Assembly: GCF_014529535.1 (NCBI RefSeq)
Contig: NW_023503555.1
Coordinates: forward strand, 1,240,001 to 1,304,000
Reading direction: 5' to 3'
Length of the DNA: 64,000 nucleotides
Source of the DNA: Bradysia coprophila
Lineage: Eukaryota; Arthropoda; Insecta; Diptera; Sciaridae
Part shown: positions 35,359 to 48,000 of the stretch, piece after piece
Numbering within the stretch: position 1 is the stretch's first letter
Layout: each line of letters starts with the position of its first letter
Program-made: the position numbers and the translations under genes
Notes under the pieces: model-generated
Seen by the model: the letters and a program-made list of their open reading frames with translations, nothing else
Database searches by the model: none
Told to the model about the DNA's origin: nothing

Positions 35359-38079
35359 TTACAAAGTTGAATTGTGCGACATCATTTTCACGTCGACGTC
35401 ACTGTTTTCCTTGTTGTTTGAATTTTCCATGGAATGTAAAACCTTGCGCTTCTTTTCCATCCGCTGACGGAACATCTTATTTTCATCGGCACATTTGGTG
35501 GTGATGGCGCTGCGAACTGTAAGTTAAACAAAGAGAATTTAGTATTTATAACGATCGCTCACAAACGGATGGGCTGAGCCATTCCAAAAACCATACATTG
35601 TGTCATGCACAATGTGTAGCTTCAACAGTTGAAAAATGGCTAGTCATCTGTTATCGACAGCAATGAAAGAAATAAGCGATAACTGCCGACTGAATGCGAC
35701 TTATCTAATGGAATGTATGCAAAAACTAAGGAAGTGCAAGATTTGATATAAAGTGGTGGCAAGACCGGACAGGCTCTGTAGGTGTTCGGGCCATGCCCGA
35801 AAGACTTCTCGATTTTTTGTATGAACAAAGGTCATTTTTACGAATTTTTGTCATTCAACGCCCGACTAAATGACTCACTAAACATGGATGGGCTCAGGAT
35901 GGTCAGATTGCACAAAAAAATATTTTTTGGATCGGCTTTTCGAAATTCTCTATTTCTCGAAAGGTTCTAGATACTGGACTGAAAATTAGCATCAGTTCCC
36001 TTCAAACGCGGGAAGCGCTACTTCGCCCTCATCCCTAAACATTTATAAATTGAATACACTCACCAGCAGTGTCGGTGACGCCACATCGCTGTGAAACAAA
36101 CTGGACAATGTCACCGATAATTAACGCGTTCAGTTGATTTTTCGTTGGCTTGGTCGAATCCATGAATGCTGCAAAAAGAAGACACCGAAAAAAACCCATT
36201 AACAAAACTGCAATCAGACAGTAAAGGTGGCACAAATTACCTGGTGATGGTTTCCCGGTTAACGAATGCGTGGCCAAAACTTCTCTTGTAAATAGCGACG
36301 ATAACAACTTCCTAGTAGCGCTACTATGCGACGTCCATTTCACCGTGTCCAGTACACTTTTGTGTACTTTTGTCCCATTCGAACCGATGGTCACCTCTTC
36401 GGATACCTCATCGAGGTCGATCACTTTCCAGTTATTTTTGTTATCATTCACCATGGACGAATGTGTGTGATTGGCTGACTCGCCAGCCGAAGACGATTGT
36501 TGGGTGCCCATCATGGTTGAATTGTAAATGGATGCATTGGACACAGCCGATAAGCGGCTGCAATTCGAATAGGAAATGTTGCTGCTTTCGTTGTTCACAT
36601 CGTACGTTTCGATGGCCATATCGTTGTCGATTTCGGCATGGTTCAGATCGACAATGTGATCGGATGATTTGGCATAGAGCACAATCGGATCATTGTTGGC
36701 TTTCATCTGTGAATTGATTATGTGCGGATCTCGGTGGTTGAGCTCCAACTTTCTGTGAATGTCGTTCATCATCGCCTTTACGTCATACGTATTATTGGCC
36801 ACGTCGGCTAGCATTTGCTTGGTGTGTTGACTCTCTTTTCTCAGTTGCTGATTTTCAATCAGCAACATTTCCAGTTGCTGCGTAAGTTTCGACAAATCTT
36901 TCGGCAGCCCACCATCGGTCGACATCAGTTTCAACTCGGTTTGGGTACCTTGATCGAATGTCATTGGCGGTGCAGCGGTTATTTGCTTTTCCACATTCGA
37001 ACTCATCGACTCATTTGTGTTGTTACTCCAGGCCGGCGATGGTAGCCGAGATATCGATGCATTCGGTTTGTATTCGATGGGCGATGGGGTTCCCCTTTTT
37101 CTTCGTTTGTATTCGACCGGCTTATGGCTTCGATCGTCCACAGGCGCTCTGGTTAAAGCCCTCATTTCAGTTTCCAGAAAATTTCTATCGTCTGGCGGAA
37201 GAAGGAAGGGAAAAAATTGGTAAATTGAGTGCTTAGAGCATGCGGACGTAGATGACTGTATCTGTATGTCTTTCATGAATAACTTTTCTCATACTACGCG
37301 TTTAAAAGCGTTTTCGTCGCCAGTCACGACTTACAAACTGGCTAAAGAGTGTGAACCTCATGGGCCAAAGCAAACGTGTATGCTTAGCTGGGTGGCCGGA
37401 CACTCTGGTGTGGAAGATAAGGAAATGGCGGATGAGCTAGCAAGAGCAGGAGCCGTGTTTATAACTATAGACAATTCATTCTGTGCGAAAACGTTAACGT
37501 AATGGGGTAAATGGGCCAAAGATTTGCTCAACATGAACCGGAATCACATCAGAAGAATAGGTGCACTCACCGGACAGTCAGTGCTAAAGCGGTCTAGAAG
37601 AACAAAAGAGGCCTGCAGCTCATGTTTCCTAAATTTCTTATAGTAAGACACAGGTTCCCAGGTGTGTCTATGTGGTACAACCTTCCGAAGTTTCCATTTT
37701 GGGACCTGTCATCCTAACCGAATCCTTAAGGGTTACGGAAAGACTACCATGATTTAAAAGATGACCGGGAGGGAAAGAAAACAAAGGTTAACCAGATCTG
37801 CGTTTCGAGATCATTAACTGATCGTCCCACCCTAATACAGTCTCATTCATCGTACTGTTTATGAATTTGTATACACATACCTGAAATGATGAATATGACA
37901 GCCTTCAAAACTGAATTTCCAAGTCGAAAATCGATTGTCTTTCCAGTATGCATATTGTCCTTTTGCACCACTTTGGATGAGTGAATGATGTCATAATTGT
38001 ACACATTTTGCGGTCGTTCATATTGAATTAGCAGCCAGAGTTCGGATTCCTTGCATTGATTACGTAATTTGTCGTCCAT
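35359..38079 (-). CDS. BEN-domain protein (insensitive/BEND-like transcriptional regulator)
   Basis: Coding exons (-): 38079-37881, 37191-36241, 36168-36064 and 35516-35359, in frame, giving 470 residues. The BEN domain lies at about residues 345-450. It reads KVHKSVLDTVKW, then ATRKLLSSLFTREVLATHSL, then AFMDSTKPTKNQL, IIGDIVQFVSQRCGVTDTA and VRSAITTKCADENKM. BEN domains bind DNA or chromatin and act in repression and insulator function, so a nuclear regulator is expected. A Leu/Gln-rich coiled coil (LSKLTQQLEMLLIENQQLRK) is near residue 185, and a basic KRRKRGTPSP stretch near residue 90 may be a nuclear signal. The Ser/Asn-rich middle is low complexity. The N-terminal exon may follow an untranslated exon, since TTTCAG immediately precedes its ATG region. 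Drosophila insv or vertebrate BEND5-type relatives are the likeliest orthologues. Confidence 0.88.
37266..37640 (+). pseudogene. LINE RNase H relic in the BEN-gene intron
   Basis: The plus strand reads TCMLSWVAGHSGVEDKEMAD then ELARAGA, the C-terminal block of the RNase H domain found in I/Jockey-type LINEs (usual WVPGHSGV.GNE.ADELA). About 40 codons later a RNHIRRIGALTGQSVLKR stretch matches the zinc-knuckle-adjacent tail seen after that domain. Earlier acidic active-site residues are missing, and stops follow. It lies antisense to the host gene, inside coding intron 1 (37192-37880). Confidence 0.8.
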
Positions 38080-40252
38080 AACTGAAACAATGCATTAGAG
38101 TGTCGATGTCAGTATTTAGTCGATGACAAGGTGTAAAAAATATAAAAATTAAAATTAGGCAAATCCTACAGTGTTGCAGGTCCATGATTAGATATTTGTG
38201 GAACGCAGTTTGTACTAAAGTCCTAACAAAAATGCCCGATTTAGACCGCAATTTTAAACTAAATTGTGACAATAAATCACTCCGCAAATCAATTATGTGT
38301 TTCACATTCAACAAAATGTGTGCAACATATTTTGCCGCTCTGCTCTCGCAATTTGAATTTGAAACAGAGACTTATAACAAAACATTCAAACAATACGTAT
38401 GTAAAAGGTAAACCATCGTCAATATGTTCGCTTTTTTCTTATTACCAACCGAAATCACAAACGTTCGACGGTCCAGTATGTATACTATACATTCAATATT
38501 ATTATGTTACTGGACCGTACATTTAATATTCATCCAACACGGTTCAACACGTTACTTATTTACACTCTTTTAATTGAATTCCGACACATCGCTTTATTGT
38601 TTCAAATAAGAAAAAGAATTTGAAATAACAAAAACGTGAGCCACTCACGTGAACGTGAACTCAATGGCATATGTAATATTTAAGGTAATACCTTTAGTCC
38701 TGCGTAGCTGGTCCGCTGAATGCGAAGTGATTTTTCCCGTCCTCTGCTACTCTCAAAACGTGCCGAGCTAAGAAAAAATTCTAAGAAGTCGACCAGTAAA
38801 CCATTTATATATGTTTTCTGTTGCAAGGTCTTTTTTCCTTCCGTTTGTCAGACACACACTCTCTCTAACAAGGTTTTCGCGATCAAACTAAAATTCTAAT
38901 GTTCTTCGGATGGTTGCCACTATTCAAATGGAAACAAAATTTCAAAATGGAAAATTTACCAGTTCAAAACCGATGATGATGATGTGATGGCAATATACAT
39001 TTTGTACCTTACACATACCGTCCGTTACCTATACCCATAATATTTAAGGGATGTTTTGCCGGTTTATAGCAATAAAAAAAAAGAAATGTTTTTATTACAC
39101 TGCGCGTATGGTTGTGTGTGCCATTAGAAATTTTTTTCTTTACACGGATTGAGACGAAGTGAGCAAACTGAATGTGTATATAGTTATATATATATACTAT
39201 TAGTAAAATACCCTCTACCTATAAGCATTAATACTAAATACCTTTGAGTCAATACGTGATAATAGAATGTAAATTCATCGAATTAGATTTGAGCTGGGCT
39301 GTATGTATACCAGATTTTTTGTTGTTCGTTTGGCGCAGATGGGAACTTCGTGAAGGGAATGATTTTATGATCAGGTAAAATTGTAGAATGAAAAAAAGAC
39401 TTATGATACGGAGGGCATATTATACGTAAGTGTATTTGAAAAATATAAATTCCATGAAACTATCAATAGGAATGTGTTTGTGTTAAAGGAGATAAGTAAT
39501 AAATGTGACAACGATCGTTGTAATAAAATAAGGGGAAATTCCAGTCTAAATGGACAATTTTTCATATTGATGAAGGTGATTTTCTAGTTGAATACATAGG
39601 GGATATTGTACGTATATGTAAACTGAAATTAGGATTTGAATGTTCCGACACCATACTAACGCAACAATACAACGAATGTGGTGATTTAAAGACTCTCAAA
39701 AAATTCTTCCCGCTCATCTGTTTGTTTGGAAAATCTTGTCAATTGTATGCACTGCACATAAGATGCATTTAATATACAGACATTCAGATATATCGAAACA
39801 TACCTAATAATGGTACTGAGGAACAAATTCGAGAAAATTGGCTTCCTTTTTTGATTTTTTTGAAGAATTAAGAGTCAATTCGCCAAAACTTCGAACGGTC
39901 GGGATTCAAGCCGACAGCGATCCAAACGAACTATGGCTCAAATGAATCGTCGTTCAATTCTGATAATATCGTGGAACAAATTTTTTCCCGAAATTTTTTT
40001 GTTGGGCTGACATGACCCTTAGAAAAATTTTCTCCGGAGTTGTCGTGAAAATCGTTTTTTATCAATTACTCCAACATGCGAGATGTGAATAATGTCAAAT
40101 TGTGTACGTTTATGAAGGTCGACGAGCTGAATATTATTGACCAACAAACACCGAAGTTCGACCCACCCAGCCACCACAACAAGTGAAAAACCTCGAAAAA
40201 ACCAAAATGAGTCTTTTTTGCATGAACTGAAGTTGACGTGTTCCGTTCTCTT

Positions 40253-40338
40253 GGGGCCATTCATAAATTACGCACGATGAAATGACGAATTTTAAACCTC
40301 CATCCTCTTAGAAGCGTGCGTTCTTTGTGAATGGCCCC
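40253..40338. mobile_element. Harbinger-like MITE, 86 bp
   Basis: GGGGCCATTCATAAATTACG at the left pairs with TTCTTTGTGAATGGCCCC at the right. The terminal 11 bases match those of the larger element at 8863-9970. Flanks (CTT and TTA) are only partly consistent with a 3-bp duplication. Confidence 0.65.
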
Positions 40339-42122
40339 TTATCGTTTAGTTTTTTAAACTCAAAAATATGTTAGAAATTCACGAGGCTGGTACAATTAGA
40401 GAGATGGTGAGGCAGGAGGAGATATCCAGGTCAATCGACTACAGTTGTAAATAAAAGGAGTTGTTTGTGGGACACGTTTGACATGATTGTGACTAGTTGT
40501 TCACATGGTTTGTCTATTGAGTATAATTCCAAGTTAAAACCTCGACGACAATATTTTCTTTTGAGCTCTTTGGTAGTTGTAAAATATTTCCTTTCCTAGC
40601 GTGTCAGCCCTCGAAAATTGAAATTAAAAGAGACCTTCGGGAATTATGAACACCCCGATGACGATGAATTAAGGATGAAGCATATCGGAGAGCAAATTTT
40701 GACGCTAGAGCTCAATACCATCTTTATTGCACCAACATTACCAAGAATCAACAATAATTTTTATGCAGATCAGGGAATTAAGTGCTACAGTGACTAACAT
40801 TCTAAAACCTGCCAATTTAAGAAATGCAGATTTTTCCGAGAATTTTCACATTTCCTTGTGTTTAAGATATCAAAGTACATTATTAATCTATTACCGTTGT
40901 CCTTCTCCTTGCAACCAGCACTAACATAGGAAATATTTGGAGGCTGAGAATACGCATGCATCTATCAAAATTTTGAGGCTTTTTGACGTATGAACATATT
41001 TGTGTAAATGTTAGGATAGCAATCTCGTCACACACGCGTTCGCGTACAATTAGGAAATAGTTATTTTTCTATCGCATGCTAATAACCTTTTGTCATAAGT
41101 TAGGAATAACGTTTTTCTTAAACGACGTTGCAAACACGCGACAAAGTGAAATTTTAACACTAGTTAGGAAAACCACTAACATTTTAATAATCACGGGAAC
41201 CTCAAAAACCATGAAAAATTGTAATTCCGTATAGTGACTGGTTTTTGAATGTTTGTCACTGTTAAACTCATAAATCTTTAAGAGAATTTTCGAAAATGTC
41301 TCTTCTTATCAGAATTTCTATTTCAAACTTTTACTCACACTATGTCGTAGCAACACATTAGTCATGATCGTGTTAGAACAATAAATTTTAGCAGGTGAAC
41401 ACATAAGCCGATTAGTAAAAGCATAACTCGTTGCTCATGTTATTCTTTTTCTATGAATCATTAACTAATCATACCTAAACATCAATAAACCACCGAATGC
41501 ACAGTTTCATTTCTAAACATGACTGTAGTTCTAGATTTCATTACAAAATGTTTTTTTTTGTAAAATAAAGAAACGGAAATAATTTGAAAACCACTGGTGT
41601 TACCTACCTACGAAATCATTGGTATGTTGTCTAAGGGAATATAACAATATTATCATTGAAGTGTCTTCTTATAAAAATAGTATCGTTTCACGTGATTTAA
41701 CGTTTTATTGAGGAGAACAACTTGACAATGAGAGCGGCTTTCTAGCTCATCATCCTGAGAAACTACAGCTGGATGTAGGGTTGGAATTGACTAAAAATGT
41801 TGGTATTTCAGGGAAACTTTATTCTCATTCCCCGACCGATCCCAACTGAAGAATCTTAGTTTTTATAGGACTGTTGACTGGTTTTTGAGTTCTGGACTTT
41901 TGGTATTATTGAAATGATAAGTGGTTGGTCCCTACACACCATTTCACTCAACAGTTTGCAGTGTGCTAACAATAATGCAATCGCCTTCGACTCGTGCTGG
42001 AAACCTCTCATTTCTCTAAAAACAGCCTCTTAGCATGCGTTAGAAAAATACTATTTTATTCAAATGCAGAATTTGGACGGGGAAAATGTGAGCCCTCTAC
42101 TAGTTTTAAGGTTTAACTACTA

Positions 42123-42330
42123 AGGTCCCTGACCATGATTTGCTTATGTAAATTTACATGTAAAACAAATTATACCGCAAATCACGATTTGGTTGGACCT
42201 TGATTTGCGGTATGATTTGTATAACGTTTTGTATAAAGTTAGCCAATACTCCTGGATATAAAATGATTCCAAGAAAATGACGCACAAAGTTAAAAATTGT
42301 CACAATACCACAAATCACGGTCAGGGACCT
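42123..42330. mobile_element. TA-flanked MITE, 208 bp
   Basis: Ends AGGTCCCTGACCATGATTTG and CAAATCACGGTCAGGGACCT are inverted with one mismatch, with TA on both sides. Internal AAATCACGATTTG/ACCTTGATTTGCGG motifs repeat the end sequence. It fits a Tc1/mariner-derived MITE. Confidence 0.75.
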
Positions 42331-43173
42331 TATATAAAGAATCGAGTAACACTTTCAAACCAGTATCAGTAAAAACATTTAAAAAAAAATTGTAACGCAA
42401 GTCCCTGTGCATACTTCTAAAGTAACTGATACCAGTTAAGGTGACGCACTCTGCTTTTGAAAGCAGAAAATTGTTCAAAATAAAAATGTGTGTGACAAGT
42501 GGCCGATGTTGAGGAAACCAAGGTCCTGAAATAATTTTTTAAGTTTACGATATTTTTAACGTTGCGATTTAGCAACGGGCATTCAAACAGCTAAAGAGAT
42601 CTAACAAATAACGACAGGATAACAGTTTCTTTCATTTGACCAAAATCCTGTGTAAATCAAATCGTTGCGTCTTTGTACAGGATGTTTGCAATCACTGAAA
42701 AATTCACCCGCTGAAACAGAATCGTTTGATACCCTTGTTACAGAGCATATATGGCAGAAACAGTATAATTACTCAACAAACAAAGCAATTGCTTTTATCA
42801 CATTCAGTCCTATGTTGTTGTCTCGTTTTCGCTTATGTGATAAAATAAAGTACACACTTGTCACTGTCAGTCTCGGCAAGCCTCAACTTCTCCGTGACAA
42901 GTGTGTAATATATATTTCCTTTCCCATGGTTCACGTTCAGTGAATATACTAGAAGAAGAGACGCTGTTTCGACATCCGAGTTTGATTCAGTTGTTTCCAT
43001 CACACTCGTTCACAAGACAGCAGTATACTTTCAGTTTGAAAGCTTTGAAAGTTTAAAAGAATAAAATCATCTTCCGATGGAAAATCGGGAATTAGAGCGG
43101 AGAGCTGCTGTGAAATTACCCGAGCGCAGCAAAAAACATGAGAAACGAGCCGTCAGAACAGTCGGAGCGTTTG

Positions 43174-44366
43174 CTGCGACTGAGCCCCGTACGAACCCGT
43201 ACATCTATTGCGCACGTGACCCTAGTTCGTCCGTAGCCCTACTCTTCCCGTAAACGTCGGTAAAGTATAATTGTTATGAAATTTGTACGTCTTAAAAATT
43301 GCGCATAGCGCAATTACGAAGCCCCGTACGATGTTCCTTTCAAACGTAACACATATTTCAAATTGACCTACAATTTCCTCAGACCTATGTTAACCTATAT
43401 CTACCTATAAATAAACAATTTACTGAAAAATATTCTAGTATATAGCTCAAAATAACTATCTATACCGTTATATAGCTCAATATACTATATATATTTATAT
43501 ATAGATATCCATATTTGGGATCCTTGAAACACCACACACACATAACCAATCACTTCCCACTGATCAATAACTTTGCAAGAATTATTTTCACCGATTTATA
43601 TTGTTTTTACAAAAATCCAAAATGGCGGCCGACGGCCATTTTGTTAGGAGCTGGAAAGTAGTACGGCTGCTTTACATTCGTTAGTACCTTTCAAACAAAA
43701 AAAAATCATGAAATTTGGGCAAGTTTTACTCGAGATATTAACAAAAAACACCAACTTCACTCTACGGCCGAGTAGCCTCATATAAGCTCACTCCAAGAGA
43801 CCTAGCTCACGCTCCGGTGAACCGAATTTCATGAACTTTTTTTTCCCTGATTGGTACCTATCTAATAAAGCAAAATCTATCTAAATCCATTCAAATTTGG
43901 CCAACGTTCAAGCAAAAACGGGTTGCCGCCCTGTACCTAGTTCACACCAAAGGGTCTAACTCACGAGTCGGTCATGCAATTTCCATAAACTTTTTTTTCG
44001 TAAATACCTTTCATTTGACGTATCACTTACAAGTGTAGCCTTTAAATGGCCAGAGATATCTTCGGAAAACGTTCAATCACTTATGAGGCCCCAGCTCGGG
44101 AGGGGTCGACCCAAAATCGCCCATCTTCGAACTTAGCCTCACTATTTTGACTATCTTTCAGGGGAAAAAAAATTTTGAAATCGGATTTGATTTACTCAAG
44201 ATATCGACGTGATAGACAGACGGACAGACGGCCCAAATTTTTATTGCGGATTCGTCATCTATGAACATAGGCAAACACTTTGCCCTTACCGTCTGCTTCG
44301 AATTCCATCAATTACACACGGCATCGTAATCCTATAAGCCCCTTCGTACTTCGTACGGGGCTAAAA
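43174..44366. repeat. AGCCCCGTACGA-bounded repeat tract
   Basis: AGCCCCGTACGA occurs at about 43183 and 43324, and its inverse (TCGTACGGGGCT) at about 44355-44366. Between them are several diverged copies of a motif pairing an A- or T-run with ACTCGAGATATT or CTCAAGATATCG, about 130-300 bp apart. A CAGACGGACAGACGG run lies near 44217. No coding capacity is seen. It looks like a dispersed non-autonomous repeat. Confidence 0.5.
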
Positions 44367-45097
44367 ATTCATTCAATGGAATCAGCAAACGAATTCAACA
44401 AACGGACATAACAAAGTCAAAATTCAACATACCCAACTATAATCACACCAAATTTTTGATTTTTCCAATTTCTCATTCATCAGGACAAAAACTTTATAAT
44501 TCTTTTCGTAAATCAGGACCAAATTTTGTTTTCATTTTTTCTTTACGGTTGACGTTATATTGACTTTCCGTTAAAAGGCCAACCAACCACTTTGCTTGAA
44601 TAAATTCTTTCAGAACCTTGGAGGAAATAAAAGACGACATCTTAAGAATTTTTGGTAAAATTTTGGTTGTAATTTCTTTTGCGTACAAACGCAGAGTGCG
44701 TCACGTAAAATGATATCAGTTATTTTGGAGGTAGTCACAGAGACTCGGGTAACTTTTCCCTTGATAAGAGCTTTTGACTGATTTACTTACATCCAACATT
44801 TCTGAAGCCTATGACAGTAACAGAAGTCAAATAGTGCGCCACTGAACAATCACATTCCATTTTAACGCATTGCATTCATTGGTTCTTTTAAAGAAACGAA
44901 CTGAAAACCGGACCCCGCCATCTTCAACCGATTAAAAACCGCTACTGTCATATAAGATTCGGTTCCCCCACAGAAATTTTTGTTAACAAAATTTTTTTCA
45001 ATATTATCTTTACCGCAATAGACAAATGATTGTATTGTTTAAGTAGTGTTTCTTAGTTAGTATATCATTTTACAAATCTAATTAATTTAACAACAAA

Positions 45098-48000
45098 ATG
45101 ATCCTGTTGGAGATAAACAATCGAAGCGTGGAAGAAACCTTAACTTTGAAATTCAAAAATGCTTTAGCTGGGTGAGTAATCTTGCTGGTTACAATACCGA
45201 TTCTGATTTTGTGGATTCGATAGAAATTCAGCGAATTTTGGTTACGTTTTATTGGCCGTGGATTAGAAATGTGTTGAAATGATTTATGGGAAAGTGGAAA
45301 TTTTCGCTTCGCATCCAGGTGTTTTTTTTCTTCATGACTGTCACTTAACCTATTGCATATTATATGTATCTACACATCATGCACAGTTGTGTGAATAGGG
45401 GCGATTGTGATTTTTTAATTTAAATCAATTAAGACAAATTGCGTCTTTTTCGGTGCCTTTTTGTGTACCACCGACAAATGAGCGAACAAATACACTCATT
45501 TGTATCGAAAAGAAAGTGATAAACGTTTGATAAAGTGACGAAAAAAAAACTGAAATTCCCACCACCACCGGTTTCATGTTGCAGCGATGAATAATACGAT
45601 GAAGTCACTTGAACTGAAAATTGTGTATGCAGTGCATTGCGGTAATATTTTAATGAAGTTATCGTTGCATAAAGTCTGTGATTTATAACGAAAAAACACC
45701 TTGCGTGACTATCTCATCCCATCACATCCACATAACTTAAGTCAAAGCGTCTTATTTGTGGGGTTTTTATGTTCCCATTGATTTTTTTCTTCCGCTTTGA
45801 TTCATGAATCGCTGCCAAAAGGGAGTGCCTTTGTTATCAATTTTATGTAAGAATTGATAAGGCTCGATTAGATAAACACTTGAGGTTTTTTTGTTGGTCG
45901 ATTCATCAGTGCATAGGGAGCGGATTGTTTATAAATTTGGTGAAAAGAAATAATTGTTCGGTTCGTATACCGATTTGTATGGTCGTGTATTCTCATCTAT
46001 TCTTTACAACATTTGACTATGATATATCATAGGACTACAATGAATTTTGTTACTATTTCCTCCTCTGTTGTATACACCGTATCGTATTGTTTGTGTGCTT
46101 TGGAGAGCTTTCGAAAGCTCTTTTGGATTCTATTGAAAAATTGGAATATTTCAGTGAAATACAAAAGAAGCTTAAAGCTCTCGAAGGCTCCTTAAAAGTA
46201 AAGACACAAATGCGAAACGATGTTTTGGTTTGAGTCGGCAATTTATCATTGAATTCTAACATGTTATGACTGGGGTAAGGACTGCCGTGTCTTTACTTTT
46301 AAGGAGCTTTCCAGAGCTTTAACTTTCTTTTGTATTTCACCGAAATATTCCACCTTTTCCGATGGAATTCGAAAGAAGTTCAGAGCTTTCAAAAGCACGC
46401 AAACAATACAGTATTTTAGATTAACAGTCCTTACCCCATAATTAAATGATAAACTGCCGTGTCAAGCCAAAACACCGCTATGTTTCTGTGCTTTGGAGAG
46501 CTTTCAAAAGCTCTGACATTCTTTCGGTTTCCGTTGGAAGAGGGAAATATTTCGGTGAAATACAAAAGAAGATTGAAGCTCCTTAAAAGTAAAGACACAA
46601 ATGAGAAACGACGGTGTTTTGGCTCGATACGGCAGTATATTATTGAATGAGTGGGGTAAGGACTGCCGTGTTAGGCCAAAACACCGAAAACCATTTATGT
46701 CTTAACTTTTAAGGAGCTTTCCAGAGCTTTAACTTTCTTTTGTATTTCACCGAAATATTCCCCTTTTCCGATGGAATTCGAAAGAAGTTCAGAGCTTTCA
46801 AAAGCACGCAGACAATACCGTATTTTAGATTAACAGTCCTTACCCCATACAATACCGATATGATAAATTGCCGTGTCAAGCCAAAACACCGCTATGTTTC
46901 TGTGCTTTGGAGAGCTTTCAAATGCTCTGACATTCTTTCGGTTTTCATTGGAAGAGGGAAATATTTCGGTGAAATACAAAAGAAGATTAAAGCTCTAGAA
47001 AGCTCCTTAAAAGTAAAGACACAAATGAGAAACGACGATGTTTTGGCTCGAGACGGCAGTATATTATTGAATTATGAGTGGGGTAAGGACTGCCGTGTTA
47101 GTCCAAAACACCGAAAACTATTTATGTCTTTACTTTTAAGGAGCTTTACAAAGCTTTAAAATTTTTGTATTTCACCGAAATATTCCCCTTTTCCGATGGA
47201 ATCCGAAAGAATCGCAGAGCTTTCGAAAGCTCTCCAAAGCAAGCAAACAATTCAATGATGAACTTACTTGTAGAGCCAAAACACAGTATTGTTTGTTTTT
47301 GGAGAGCCTTCGAAAGCTCTTAGATTCTTTTGGATTCCTTTCGAAAAGAGGAATATTTCAATGGAATACAAAAGAAGCTTAAAGCTATCGAAAGTTTCTT
47401 AAGACCTTAAAGGCAAAGACATAAATACGATACGGTGTATTGGCTTAGCACGGTAGCAAGTTACTTGTCCTTCCCAAATATATTCGTTTCCCATCGTGTC
47501 CTACGTAGGCACTTTAAGAGACGAAATGCGCATTGAATTGCTAGACTAGAGTTTTCCGATCGAACCCTTTATTGAAAAGTAAATTGTTGTTCGTAGTCTT
47601 ACACTGCCACTCAACACATTACTGAACGGAGTCTTTTGTTACATGTTGTACGGTAGTGCATACATGCCACGAATTTTCTTTTATATTCTTGGGAACATAA
47701 ACCAACAAAATGTAAACAGGCGACATGGACTGAATTCCCAACTGAGTTTCATTTCCCTGTTGATTATCGTCCATCCATCCAATCAACTCGTTACATTGAT
47801 TTCATTTTCATAATTTTTTATTCCAGACAAAAGCCCGAGTCAATTGACATCCGTGTCGCTGATTTCGATGGCGTTCTATTCCACATCTCCAATGTCAATG
47901 GCGATAAAACGAAAGTCAGGGTAAGTGCAATGTTTTCTGTTCGTCTTTCCGCAGACACCGATAAGAGTTGACTGAGGATTTTGACCCAGTATTGTCGCAA

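Larger units (their letters stand above)
38080..45097. other. Seven-kb gene-free region
   Basis: It lies between the diverging BEN-domain and ARPC2 genes, so promoters for both are expected at its ends. It holds the 86-bp Harbinger-like MITE (40253-40338), the TA-flanked MITE (42123-42330), a hairpin at 42850-42907 (ACACTTGTCAC/GTGACAAGTGT), and the repeat tract at 43174-44366. No open frame looks genic. Confidence 0.55.

Noticed and set aside
36270-37236. Open frames on the plus strand opposite the BEN-domain exon
   Set aside because: They are antisense shadows of exon 2 (36241-37191) of the BEN-domain gene.
46053-47159. Open frames up to 139 codons in ARPC2 intron 1
   Set aside because: They fall within the repeated foldback units and only reflect their composition; no domain or start context supports them.
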